Positions 37,915 to 49,250 of a stretch of DNA of 64,000 bases are shown here, piece by piece; positions within the stretch are counted from its first letter, which is position 1, and each line of letters begins with the position of its first letter. The notes beneath the pieces are model-generated. The model was not told the origin of the DNA and searched no databases. It saw nothing but the letters and a program-made list of their open reading frames with translations. Made by a program: the position numbers and the translations under genes. The stretch spans positions 4,057,524 through 4,121,523 of the forward strand of contig NC_066544.1 of assembly GCF_024679095.1 (NCBI RefSeq), in the 5' to 3' direction. This stretch comes from Eriocheir sinensis. Lineage: Eukaryota; Arthropoda; Malacostraca; Decapoda; Varunidae.

Positions 37915-38940
37915 TCCTTCCCTCCCTCCTCTCTCCCTCTCTCCCACCCTTTCCTGCCTGTCTGACTGCCTCCTGCTGCTGCCCTTTGCTGCCTGTCTGA
38001 CTGCCTCCTGCTGCTGCCCTTTGCTGCCCTCACTGCTTTGCCCTCCCTCCCTTCCTTTATTCTTCTCCTTCCTTCACTTCATCTCGGTTTCTTTTCTTAT
38101 CTCCCTCCTTTTGTGTTTGTTTACTTTTTTTATCATGTGTTCATAACTTAATCACAGTATAACTATTGTTCTACTATATTATTTTTTTTAATTTAAGGAA
38201 ACTTTTTTTTATTTTCTGTATTTAGCTTTTCATTTGTATTGCACTGTGTTTGTTTGCGAGGTATTTTTGATTTTCTACTCTTTACCTTCCTCCATCCCTC
38301 CATCTTTCCCGTTTCTCTTCTTTCCTTCCTGCCTCCCTCTTTAGCTCACCCCCCCTCCTTCCTTCCCGCCCTCCCACCCCCTCCTTCCTTCCCTCCATCC
38401 CATCCCCTCCTTGCCTTCTTCCCTTTGTAAAAAACGACATACGTCTCTGAACTGCTGTGTTTTGTGATTACCTTCATCTTTTTATCCTCCCGAGAGAGTG
38501 ACTAAGGAGAGGGAGAGGAAACGGAAGACAAGAAACGAGAGTAGAAGACGATGAGTGCATGTAACAAAGTCATGGAGGGTAAAAAAATGAAATATAAGAG
38601 CATTTGAAACAATAAAAAAGAGCGGGGAATTAGGCGGAGGAAGAGAAGCATTAGAGCGACCGCAGAAGAACTCAAATGTATAATTGGCATGTTGTCGCCA
38701 TCAGGTCAAGCAGATAATGGCATAATTCGAGCCATAATTTTGCGCTGGGTCGCATTTCAGAGGAGTCTACGATCTTTGCGGCCGCTGAATCTTTGCCTTT
38801 AAGCAGCTCATGTTATTAAGAGGAATAAAAAGAAGCATTTCAGAATACAGACCTAAGAGAATGATATAATTATTATCAGTGGTTAGGAACGATGAAAGGC
38901 ATTTATCGAGTGGGATGTTTTCATACACTACTACCTCCAC
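37915..38940. other. Pyrimidine-rich and unique sequence, no gene seen
   Basis: Contains a 37-bp direct repeat (CTGCCTGTCTGACTGCC..., two copies at about 37,955-38,030) and TCCCTCC-rich stretches to 38,420. Unique DNA to 38,940 follows. Confidence 0.4.
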
Positions 38941-38943
38941 CAA

Positions 38944-39754
38944 TACACTCAGTTTCATTTCATCTGTCCACCAACAAAGCTTGAATGTTGATCGATGTGG
39001 CACCTGCGCATTTCTAGTCGGTGAATACGTGAAAATGAATGTTGTGATAGACATTCAAGCTTATTTTTCAATAATATATTTGAATGTTTATGTATACAAA
39101 CAACAACTCAGTCGTTTGCATCGATAATCTAACACACAAGCACACGAAAAGACAAGCTTGTATCAGATAGCACAGTCACATCATGCTCGAACGATCTGTT
39201 TTTTGCATATTCATTGATTGACAGCTCATTTTAGGTATATTAAAAGACATCTGCCTCTGCCAGTGACAAATAAAGGGTATCTTAATAATTTGCTGCATGT
39301 AAATTACGCTTAATAATCGAAATGATATGAAATAGTAAATAATAACTTTTGAATGCGGTGCTAGGCTATTTCAAATATTAGGCTACTCATGTTATTTACA
39401 TGCAACACATCAAAACTCCTTATGTACAGTATAGACACTTGCAGAGTCCGATTTCACTTTACGTACCTGAATGAGATGAAATATGGGTATCTGAAAGGCT
39501 ATAAATCGTTCGAGTATGATCAGACTATACTGTTTGATATACAAGCTGTTGTTTCGTGTGCTTGTATGTTAGATTATCGATGCAAATCGGCAATGTTTGC
39601 GGCTCATATAAGAAGTTTGAAGTTTTTTTGTATACACAAACATTCAAATATATCACTAAAAATATAAAGTTGATCTTCACGCAATCACGAACTATCAATG
39701 CGCAGGTGCCACATCTACGTTTGCGAGTGGACAGACGGAATGAAACGGACTATA
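38944..39754. mobile_element. 811-bp imperfect palindrome (foldback-like element)
   Basis: The two halves are inverted copies about a centre at about 39,349. Paired landmarks include GTTTCATT.C.TCTGTCCAC at the outer ends, GTGGCACCTGCGCAT, ATATTTGAATGTTT, TTTGCATCGATAATCTAAC, CTCGAACGAT and TGCATGTAAAT near the centre. Arm identity is high but not perfect. No transposase is present. It fits a nonautonomous foldback transposon or an old inverted duplication; terminal TA.A.TC at both ends could mark the borders. The open frames inside are not conserved between arms. Confidence 0.82.
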
Positions 39755-39779
39755 GGCTATAGCAAGATCTAAAGAAAGG

Positions 39780-39965
39780 GAGGTCAACTCAAGGTCGGCT
39801 CAAAACTCGTCCCATTCCGCGCATCCTCTCGAGGCTCCTCCCTCTGACCAAGTGACGTAGCACAGGGTATAAAACAAAGTTGACCGAGCAGGCAACCCCT
39901 CCAGTCACATTCACACCGCAACAGGTGAAGGAACCTGGCCTGACCGGCCTGACCTTGCTCTTCGC
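39780..39965 (+). promoter_or_regulatory. Candidate TATA promoter with CRE-like site
   Basis: GAGGCTCCTCCC (39,831), TGACGTAG (39,853), TATAAAA (39,868-39,874) and CCAGTCACATTC (39,901) are in the order of a core promoter, with the possible start about 33-35 bp after the TATA box. The first ATG downstream (39,978) opens only into (GT)n and (CT)n arrays, so the product, if any, is unknown. Confidence 0.4.
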
Positions 39966-39997
39966 TCGCTCCTAATAATGGTGTATTGCCTTGCTAC

Positions 39998-40925
<928 letters not shown>

Positions 40926-40931
40926 AAGATT

Positions 40932-41043
40932 GCTCCCTCTTGCACGAGGGAGCACGGGCCTTTGCCAAAGGCGGCCCGTAGCAGGGAGCCGACAGACCGA
41001 CTCTATCGGCGATCGAAATCTAGCCGACCAAGTCGGTCTGTCG
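40932..41043. other. Three consecutive stem-loops
   Basis: Stem 1: GCTCCCTC/GAGGGAGC (40,932-40,939 and 40,946-40,953). Stem 2: ACGGGCC/GGCCCGT (40,954-40,960 and 40,973-40,979). Stem 3: CGACAGACCGACT/AGTCGGTCTGTCG (40,990-41,002 and 41,031-41,043), with an inner TCGGC/GCCGA. All are perfect and nearly contiguous. The nature is unknown: structured RNA, a mobile-element end or a recombination site are all possible. Confidence 0.7.
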
Positions 41044-41126
41044 ACGAGGACTGGCGTGTCTCTCGGGGTTGCCAGTTAGCTTAGGTTCCTTTATACTTGT
41101 GGAGGGAGAGAGAGAGAGAGCGAGAG

Positions 41127-41206
41127 GAGGCTCCTCCCACTGACCACCTGACGTCACCTAATCTGCGCCTGAGTTGAGCTTCCATTTATTTAGACCTTGG
41201 GTATAA
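41127..41206 (+). promoter_or_regulatory. Second copy of the CRE-bearing promoter-like module
   Basis: GAGGCTCCTCCC at 41,127 and a full CRE palindrome TGACGTCA at 41,149-41,156 reproduce the 30-bp segment at 39,831-39,860 with about four differences. A GGGTATAAC lies about 40 bp on. Whether it is a repeat or a functional element cannot be told from sequence. Confidence 0.35.
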
Positions 41207-41215
41207 CACCAACAC

Positions 41216-41755
41216 CACCACCACCACAGCGACCATCATCACCAACACCACCATCACCACCACCACGACCATCATCACCAACACCGCCATCACCACCACC
41301 ACGACCATCATCACCAACACCACCATCACCACCACCACGACCATCATCACCAACACCACCATCACCACCACCACGACCATCATCACCAACACCACCATCG
41401 CCACCACCACGACCATCATCACCAACACTGCCATCACCACCACCACGACCACCATCACCAACACCACCACCACCACGATCATCATCACCAACACCACCAT
41501 CACCACCACCACGACCATCATCACCAACACCGCCATCACCACCACCACGACCATCATCACCAACACCACCATCACCACCACCACGACCAACATCACCAAC
41601 ACCACCATCACCACCACCACGACCATCATCACCAACACCGCCATCACCACCACCACGACCATCATCACCAACACCACCATCACCACCACCACGACCATCA
41701 TCACCAACACCACCATCACCACCACCACGACCATCATCAATATCACCACCATCAC
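41216..41755. repeat. 36-bp minisatellite, about 14-15 copies
   Basis: The unit is CACCAACACCACCATCACC followed by ACCACCACGACCATCAT. A few copies carry single substitutions, and one is shortened near 41,460. Since 36 is divisible by three, both strands stay open across the array (a Pro/Ser repeat on plus, a Val/Met repeat on minus). I do not regard either as a gene. Confidence 0.92.
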
Positions 41756-42290
41756 CACCACCATCTCCAACAGCAACAACCCACCATCACCACCACCCCT
41801 ACTACCAAACAACCAGCAGCACCTTCACCTTCACCATCACCACCAACATCACCACCACCATTACCACCATTCCCCCCCCCCCTCCCCTATGTACACACCA
41901 TCTCCACCTCCACCTCCACCAACACTAGTAACAAACAAAAACACGAGCACCAACACCACCACTGCAACCACGCACACCATCACCACCACCATCTCCACCA
42001 TCATCATCACGATCACCACTTTACTTCCTTTACCCCCACAACGACTACCACCACCACTACCACAATCACTACCACCACTATTAGCATCTCACCAACATCA
42101 CCATCGGCACCACCACCATCACTATCTTACTCTCACTATCACCACTCTCGCCACTATTCCATCTTTCACCACGACTACCAGCGATACTACCATCACCACC
42201 ATCACACCCTCCCCACTGTACGATCACTACCACCTCCACTACCACCACCACTATGATCAAGAACCACAGTAAAATACACACCAAGCCCTA
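41756..42290. repeat. Degenerate (CCA)n/(CAT)n trinucleotide region
   Basis: ACCACCACC and ATCACCACC variants continue for about 500 bp after the minisatellite, increasingly divergent. Confidence 0.75.
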
Positions 42291-42420
42291 GTTTCTTTGA
42301 TCACCTCCTCACTTGTCTCCTGCAACGCACTCCTTCCTCCTTTCCACCGCCCCCAATGTAATGTGAATTTCTATTAGCGGCCTGTGGAGAAGGAGAAGGA
42401 GGGGGAGAAAGATGATGAGA

Positions 42421-42506
42421 AAGAAGAAGAAGAAGAAGAAGAAGAAGAAGAAGAAGAAGAAGAAGAAGAAGAAGAAGAAGAAGAAGAAGAAGAAGAAGAA
42501 GAAGAA
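42421..42506. repeat. (GAA)n microsatellite
   Basis: About 28 GAA units, flanked by GGA/GAA-rich purine sequence. (GAA)n can form intramolecular triplexes. Confidence 0.95.
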
Positions 42507-43066
42507 AAGGAAAAGGTAAAATACAAGAGCAAGAAGTAAAAGAAGAACAAGGAGAAGGAGGAGGAAGAGGAGGAAAATGATCAAGAGGAGGAAAAAACAA
42601 CATGGGGAAGAAGAGAAAAAAAGAACTGAGAAGAATAAAATAATACAAGTAGAGAAACAAGACGACGAGGCAGCAGAAGAAAGTTAACAAGAAGAGAAGA
42701 AGAAGAGGAAGAAGAAGGCTTTTGACTGGTGTTCGCCGAGTGGATCCAATTGGCATCAGTATGAAACCGAAATTGGGCCCGACAATAAAAGCATAACGTA
42801 AGGGATCCCGGGGCAGGAATTCGCCGCGGAACCGCCTCCACGCGGGGTTAATACCAGTTTTCAAAGCCCCGAGGAGCAGCTTCCAGCCATTTTATGATAA
42901 CATCCGAAGCTCCAGCGACGGCCACGATCGCTTTCCAGGCTGGGCGGCGAGGCGGGGCGAGAAGGTTAGGCGAGGAAGGAGGCAGACTTGGCTCTTGTGT
43001 TTGTTCCATAATGCATCATGTGTTGGGGTGGTCGTGGGGGCTGTGTGCGTAGGGAGGGAGGTGATG
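42507..43066. other. Purine stretch, then GC-balanced unique island
   Basis: Purine-rich to 42,710, then a CpG-containing unique island at 42,720-43,000 with no recognised gene or motif set. Confidence 0.35.
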
Positions 43067-43067
43067 G

Positions 43068-43068
43068 T

Positions 43069-43125
<57 letters not shown>
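43068..43125. repeat. (GT)n microsatellite
   Basis: About 28 GT units. Unique AT-rich DNA follows to 43,540. Confidence 0.95.
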
Positions 43126-43126
<1 letters not shown>

Positions 43127-43544
43127 GGGTAGAAGTTACGGCAGCAAGGGAGTTGAATTAGTATTGTGTTAGTCAGTTTGTGTATTGAAGGGCTATGATG
43201 ATTATGTTGTTTGTTGTATGTAGGATGTGAATGCCTAATGTGATGGGTGGTGATGGTAATGATGCCCCAGATCGAGCTGAAGAAATGTAAGGGAATTATA
43301 ATTAAGCACAGGAAGTAAGGAAATTATGAAAATAAAAATGATACATATGCAGGATAAAGGAAGAGGGATGTGAGGGAGATAAGAAGAGGTGGGTTGGTGA
43401 AGGAGGCAACATAAATAATGGCGAATAAGAACAACACACCTAGAATAGAAGAACATGGGAACAAAAAAAAAAACACTTCATAATAAGAACTTACACTTTA
43501 AAAATAAAAATAATAAAAACAAGGATGAACATTATGAAGGCATG

Positions 43545-44085
43545 AGGACGGGATGGCCAAAAGGTCAGCGTGCGGGTGAGGTGAGTCTGCTGGGACCTAT
43601 AGATTCGAGTCCCACAAATACAAGCTGACAATTTTCAACCATCGCGAAGTGGCTGAAGATTATCCACATGCTGCCCAGTGCCGGTATTCTCAGACGCTTC
43701 CACCTCTCACATCATCTATATCCAAAAATCTAAAAGGAGATTAATCCGGTTCTCATGTGGGTTTTTTTTTTAGGTTCAGAGTACAGAGGAAGGGTCAAAC
43801 TACCAGCAGGGTCATAAAAGTAACTCTGGGAATGCCTCGAGCCCCTACGAAAGCCTTGTCAAATATGTGCTCTAGGGCGCCGATCTGTCTGAGAATACGT
43901 CTCCAGATCTTCCCTCAGCCCTAACTTGAGCGACCTCGGTCAAGTGGAGCATCGGGGGGCAGCATTGGCAAAGCAAGAGCAATATATCACGGCAGCCACT
44001 AATGGGCCACTAATGGGCCGGGTCGCCGAAACTCCTCAAGAATATCTACCGGCGCTATGGGCAGCACCTAAAAAAAATGAAAAGA
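43545..44085 (+). mobile_element. SINE family 1, near full-length copy
   Basis: The tRNA-like head has an A-box-like TGGCCAAAAGG and a B box AGATTCGAGTCCC at 43,602. The body carries CATCGCGAAGTGGCTGAAG, GGTATTCTCAGAC, GGGTCAAACTACCAGCAGGG and GAAAGCCTTGTCAAATATG, and ends near CACCTAAAAAAAATG. The partial minus-strand copy at 19,505-19,722 shows the body is a dispersed repeat. Transcription would be by RNA polymerase III; the LINE partner is unknown. Confidence 0.75.
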
Positions 44086-44099
44086 CGTATTAAAAGCTG

Positions 44100-44352
44100 T
44101 GGGAGTCAGGGAAAGGGGCATGGGTTAATTATTTCTTCCAGTAACACTTGGCATCACGCTGATCATGATGCATACATACACGCACACTGCTCGTCTTTTG
44201 TTTCCCGTCACGTCTGCGAGTGGACGGGTGACGTGAGGCGACGGTTAGGGTGACGGGGGGTGATTGGGAGGCGCACTCGTTCTCGCCCGGCATTTTATTA
44301 ACCAGGTGAGTTTTCCTCCACTCGCGACACATGATATCCTGAGGTGCGGTGC

Positions 44353-44392
<40 letters not shown>

Positions 44393-44860
44393 AAAGAAGA
44401 ATATCGATTAGATGAGTTACCAGAGTGAGAGAGAAAAAAAAAGTGATGTGGAGAAATAAAGGAATAACAAAAATATGAAAAAAATAGATGTGGTGGCGGA
44501 GAGAGAGAGAGTTCGATCCTCATCTCCCCCAGAATTAAGAGTGTCATTATTTCTTCTAACGCCTCGACGCGCGGCTCCCGGTGGAAACGAACTGATGAAG
44601 AGGAAAAGAAGAGAAAACTGAAGCCGGTGAATGACAGGATCAGGTGAAAGGAATCTGCGGACGTCAGGTGTGTAAGGAATTTAACTCCATATAATAAGAC
44701 GCGTGAAAAAGGAGTGACGGGCATCATTTCCTTTCGTTTTTATTTTACTTAGGGTCAGTTCGTTAGCGGTAAATATTAGTGTGATGCCTCGTCCCTTCCC
44801 GTCGTTCTCTTTTCCTCCTTTTCAGTTTGTCTCATTCCTAAAAAAAAAAAAATAATAGTT
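44100..44860. other. Unique sequence with a short (GA)n
   Basis: (GA)n at 44,355-44,389. The rest is unique and purine-biased. No gene recognised. Confidence 0.35.
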
Positions 44861-44861
44861 G

Positions 44862-44929
44862 ATGTGTGTGTGTGTGTGTGTGAGCGCCGCAATCTGGTTG
44901 TTTTTGGTTAGCTTATTTTGTCTTTCTTT

Positions 44930-44980
<51 letters not shown>

Positions 44981-45096
44981 TGGGGGGAGGGGGGAATCAC
45001 CACTTACATTATCATTCACATCAGTATCCACCACCACCACCACCACCTCCACTACTACTGCTATGACAGACCACCAACAAAGACCAACACACCAAG

Positions 45097-45157
<61 letters not shown>
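44862..45157. repeat. (GT)n, (GT)n and (CA)n arrays
   Basis: (GT)n at 44,863-44,882 and 44,934-44,967, (CCA)n at about 45,030-45,055, and (CA)n at 45,102-45,155. Confidence 0.9.
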
Positions 45158-45158
<1 letters not shown>

Positions 45159-45179
45159 AACAAGGAGGGCCATTAACCA

Positions 45180-45475
45180 ACGTGACTCCCACCTTCCTTC
45201 TCTCTCTTCTCCCTCCCTTCCTCCCTTCCTCCCTTACCCTCCCTTCCTCCCTTCCCCCCTTCACTCACAGGTCTCTTCCCTCCCTTTCTCCCCTTCCCAC
45301 AGGCACTTAGAACCATTTACCGAGTGTCGCAGTAATAATATTGGTACTTAAGACCCTATCGGTGGTTTCTTTGAGTCCCCCATCATTAAGGTGCCTCTCG
45401 GAAGGTCGCCCGTTTTCTATGCCGCCTATGGGGTTGTAAATACCCAATAAGAGGCGACTTTGGAGAGAAAACGGG
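45180..45475. other. CTCCC-rich sequence, then unique DNA
   Basis: CTTCCTCCC repeats to 45,300, then about 170 bp of unique balanced sequence. No gene. Confidence 0.35.
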
Positions 45476-45479
45476 ACAA

Positions 45480-46440
45480 TAAGGAGATAGAAGATGGGAA
45501 GAGAGGGAAAGGAAGACGTGGATGTGGAGAGGAGGAGGTAGAGGAGGAGGAGGAGGAGGAGGAGGTGATGGTAGCAGTGTCGCAGTAAAAAGAGAGGTAA
45601 GGAAGAAAGAGGAGACAATGTAGAAGGAAGCAGGAAGGAAGAAAAAGAGGGAAAAGAAAAAAAAGAAGATACTGGAAAGAAAAACGTGAATATGAGGACG
45701 AAAAAAAAAAAGATAGTGACGGAAGTAGAGGAAAAAATCACAGGTGGAAGAGGAAAAGGAGGAGGAGTTGTAGGAGAAGGAAAGACAGGAGGAGGCTGAG
45801 GAGGAGGAGGTGGAGGAGGAGGAAGTGATTGTAGTAGTATCGGAATAATAAGAGACGGAAAGAAAGGAGAAGGAAAGAGTAGGTAGAGGAGGAGGAGGAA
45901 GCAGAAGAGAAAAAAATGAAGAAAAGGGAGAGGAGGAAAAGAAGACGGAGGTGTAGAAGGAGAGCCAGGAGGAGAAAGAGGAAGAGAAGGAGAAGAAGGT
46001 GCAGGAGAAGGAAAGACAGTAGGTGAAGGAGAGACAGGAGGAGAAGGAGGAGGAGGAGGAGGAGGAGGTTCGAGGAAGAAGAGAAGAAAACGTAGGTGCA
46101 TAAGGAAAGGAAAAATAGGAGGAGGAGAAGGAGGTGGTGTAAAGGAAAGACAGGAGAAGGGGGAAGTGGAGGAGGAGGAGGAGGAGGAGGAGGAGGAGGA
46201 GGAGGATTAGGAGAAGGAGGAGAAGGAAAGGCAAGAGGAGGAGGACGAAGAAGAGAAGGTGCAGGAGAAGGAAAGACAGGGGAAGGAAAGACAGGAAGAG
46301 GAGGAGGAAAGGGAGAAGGTGCAGAAGAAGGAAGGACAGGAGAAGGAGAGACAGGAGAAGGAGGAGGAGGAGAAGGTGTAGAAGGAAAGACAGGAGAAGA
46401 AGGAGAGACAGGAGGAGGAGGAGGAGGAGGGGGGGGTCGG
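45480..46440. other. Polypurine domain, about 1 kb
   Basis: The plus strand is almost entirely A and G, with clean (GGA)n stretches (such as 46,160-46,206) and repeats of GGAGAAGGAAAGACAGGAG spaced 30-60 bp apart. Frames on either strand are Glu/Gly/Lys- or Ser/Leu/Pro-rich and compositional. Confidence 0.75.
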
Positions 46441-46640
46441 AGGTGTAAGGGGCCCGCGTCTGAAGTATTTTAAGGGGTTGTATCTGCGCGGTATCGGGAC
46501 GGGGCGGCGCTGGGGCTCCTCGTATCGGCCATCTTAAGTGGTACATTAGTGTCGCACAAAGTTGTCACCCCACAACCCGGAGTGGCGGCCGATGCTTCAC
46601 CCTGATTACTGCGACGCCCTGCCAGGCCTCTCCCTTGCCC
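46440..46640. promoter_or_regulatory. CpG-rich unique island between purine and pyrimidine domains
   Basis: Contains GGGGCGGCGCTGGGG, GCGCGGTATCGG, CGGCCATCTTAAG (YY1/Pho-like) and GGAGTGGCGGCCG. It is the only non-repetitive, CpG-rich sequence within 2.4 kb. A promoter or regulatory role is inference. Confidence 0.25.
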
Positions 46641-47860
46641 CCGCACTCCCTGGCTCTCCCTCTCTCTCTCTTCCTTCTCCCTTCCTCCCTTCTCCTTTAT
46701 TTTCTTCTTCCTCCTCTACCCCTCTCTTCTTTCTTCCCTCTCCCTCTCTTCCTCTTCCTTTTCCCTTCCTCCCTTCTCCTTTATTTTCTTCTTTCTCCTT
46801 TCCCCCTTTTTTCTTTCTTTCCTCTCCTTCACTCCCTGGCTCTCCCTCTCTCCCTCTTCCTTCTCCCTTCCTCCCTTCTCCTTTATTTTCTTCTTTCTCC
46901 TCTTCCCCTTTTTTTATTTCTTTCCTCTCCCTCACTCCCTGGCTTCGTCTCATTCTTTTTTCCTCTTTTTCATTCTCTCTCTTTTATTTTCTCCCCATAC
47001 TCTCTCCCTTTTTCCTTTCTTCCTTTCGCCTGTTCCCTTTTTCTTTCTTTCATCTCTCCCTCTCATCTTTCCCCTCCCTCATTCTCTTCCTTACTCCCTC
47101 ACTCCCTCGCTCTTTCGCCCCTCTCTCCCTTTTTCCTTTCCTTCTCTTATTCCTTTTTTTTCATTCCTTACTTTCTCCTGCTTTTCTTCTTCTTTCTCCT
47201 ATTAATTTTTTTCTTTCTTTTGTTTATCTTTTCTCTTTCATTCCTTCTCGCCCTCACTCCTTCACTTCCTCGTTCTCTCCCTTTCTCCTTTTCTACCTTT
47301 TCTTCTTGCTTTTTTCTCCTGCCTGCATCCTTCCTGCTTCCTCTCCTTTCTTCTCGTCTTCCCCTTTTTTCTTCTCTCTTTCCTCTCTTTTTTCTCCTTT
47401 TGCTCTCTTTTTCTTTCCTCTTCTTTCTCCTCCTTCCTTTTCTCTTTCCTTACTTTAGCCTTTTCTCCTTTCCTTCCTTCTCTTCTTCCTCCTTTTCTTT
47501 CCTTCCTCTCTCCCCTTTTGCTCCATTTCCTTTTGCTTATCCCTTTTTTTATCCATTTCTCTACCTCGCTTTTATTCGCTATGTCACTATTTTTCTGTAC
47601 ATTTTCTTCTGTCTCCTCTCCCCTTTTTTCTCTCTTTCCTCTCCCTCACTCCCTGGCTCTCCCCCCCCCCCCTTCCTTCTCCCTTTCTCCCTTCTCCTTT
47701 ATTTTCTTCTTTCTCCTTTCCCCCTTTTTTCTTTCTTTCCTGTCCCTCACTCCCTAGCTCTTTCTCTCTCCCTCTTTCTTTTCCCTTCCTCCCTTCTCCT
47801 TTATTTTCTTCTTTTCTTTTTTAGCCTTTTCTTCCTTCACTTATTTCCCATTTATATTTT
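46640..47860. repeat. Polypyrimidine domain with repeat unit of about 100 bp
   Basis: The plus strand is almost only C and T. A unit containing CACTCCCTGGCTCTCCC, then CCTTCTCCCTTCCTCCC, then TTCTCCTTTATTTTCTTC recurs at about 46,643, 46,830, 47,648 and 47,748 (partial at 46,930). Some intervening copies lack the CCCTGG part. The long Ser/Leu/Phe frame is compositional. Confidence 0.8.
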
Positions 47861-47904
47861 CACCCGATACCTCAATTCATTGTCTTTAATTGTCTTTGTA
47901 TTTC

Positions 47905-48130
47905 TTGTTTCATCATTGTGCGTCATTCCCAAGGGCCAGTGGATCGGAGATGAGCACCACGGCCACGCGCAGCTATAGCTTATTATGTCCCTAGCTTTAC
48001 TTTTAGCGTTACTCTCCTCCTTCCTTGTCCCGTCATTATGCGTCACTCTCAAGGCCCAGTGGTACGGAGATGAGCACCGAGGCCACGCGCAGCTGTAACA
48101 TATGGCCCCAACTTTCCCTTACTTTCCTCC
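47905..48130 (+). mobile_element. SINE family 2, two tandem 3'-region fragments
   Basis: CGGAGATGAGCACC..GGCCACGCGCAG occurs at about 47,946 and 48,067, in two copies of about 119 bp that share GCGTCA(T/C)TC and TCCTTCC borders. The same order and wording appear in the 3' half of the minus-strand SINE at 54,800-55,088 (ACGGAAATGAGCACCGAG, CCACGCAG). Confidence 0.6.
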
Positions 48131-48700
48131 CTCCTGCTCCCGTTCCATGATTTTCAGAAGGACAGGATCGAGATTAGCGTCAGGAGGAGAATCTATGTCC
48201 AACGTTTTCCTCATCGCGGTAGAGTAGTTCGAAGCTCAGTCACGTGGCCTCTGTGGGAAATACTGAAGCCGCGAGGAAGCCGTGTTGCCCTTTTATTAGC
48301 TTCATTTCCTGTTTCATTGGTTATCTGTGACCCGGCGTGTTTCTTTATTCATATCTCCTCTCTCACTGGCTCCCCGTTCTCCTCCCCTATGTTCCCCTGT
48401 TTCATTATTCATTTTCTCTTTCTGTAGTAATCCTTTTCCTGTACGTTGCGTGATTTACTTTTTTTCTCATTGGTTATCAGTTTTCTCATATATTCCTTTC
48501 TTCTTCTGTTTTACTTCTCTCTGTCTGTTTTTGTGTCTTTCCATTTCCTTCAGTTTCGTTTCCCCCTTTTGATTTTTTTTTATTAGTAATTCATATTCCT
48601 TTTTTTTATTTTTTCTCTCTGCCTTCAGCTGTTTCTGTTTCTTCTTCTTCCTTTCTTACTTTTTTTTATGATTTTTATTTATGATTTTTTTGTTTCATTA
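48130..48700. other. Unique T-rich sequence, no gene seen
   Basis: No repeats above short T runs and no recognisable frame. Confidence 0.35.
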
Positions 48701-48764
48701 ATTATATATCGCTTCCCCATCGTTATCACCCTATTTTTTCTCGTTTTTATATTTATTTTCTTCT

Positions 48765-48940
48765 ATTTTTCTTCTTCTTCTTCTACTTCTTCTTCTTCTA
48801 CTTCTTCTACTTTTTCTTCTTGTTCTTCTTGTTCTTGTTCTTGTTCTTGTTCTTGTTCTTGTTCTTGTTCTTCTTCTTCTTCTTCTTCTTTTTCTCCTTC
48901 TTTTCCTCCTCCTCCTCCTCCTCCTCCTCCTCTCAAATAG
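48765..48940. repeat. (TTC)n, (TTCTTG)n and (CTC)n arrays
   Basis: TTC/TAC-rich sequence, then a TTCTTG hexamer array at 48,815-48,872, (TTC)n, and (CTC)n at 48,905-48,932. Confidence 0.9.
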
Positions 48941-48944
48941 ACCT

Positions 48945-49250
48945 TAATTCCAACCTTCTCTTCCTCAAAGTGAAATAAAAAATAGAACCTAATGTGGATG
49001 TACCTTACGCAGGCAGGGAGAGAAGGGAGAGGAGGGGAAGAGAGGAAGGGAGGAGAAGGAGGAGGGAAGGGAGGAAAGACTCACGCCCCAAGACACTGAA
49101 CATATCTCCTCTACTTATCATCTTACGGGAGTGGAGAGGAAGGTGAGGGGGGGAAGGAGGGAGGGAGGGAGGGAGGGAGGAAGGGAGTGTAGAGAGGGAA
49201 GGAAGGGAGGGGAAGAGGGTGACCTAGAGACAACCCTCACTTCACTGCTA
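48945..49250. other. Purine-rich sequence with GGGAGGGA repeats
   Basis: AGGGAGGG variants at 49,010-49,075 and 49,140-49,215. No gene. Confidence 0.4.

Noticed and set aside
39389..39667. 92-codon Cys-containing frame in the palindrome
   Set aside because: Not matched by a frame in the other arm and no recognisable domain. AT-rich repeat DNA gives such frames by chance.
41216..41755. CRISPR-like array
   Set aside because: Repeat units are contiguous with no unique spacers, and the context is eukaryotic.
41197..41928. Proline-rich repeat protein
   Set aside because: It is fully explained by a 36-bp minisatellite, and the opposite strand is equally open.
46635..47978. 447-residue Phe/Ser/Leu-rich frame
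   Set aside because: It follows a polypyrimidine repeat field, has no signal or domain order, and other frames are also open. Membrane-like character is only codon composition.
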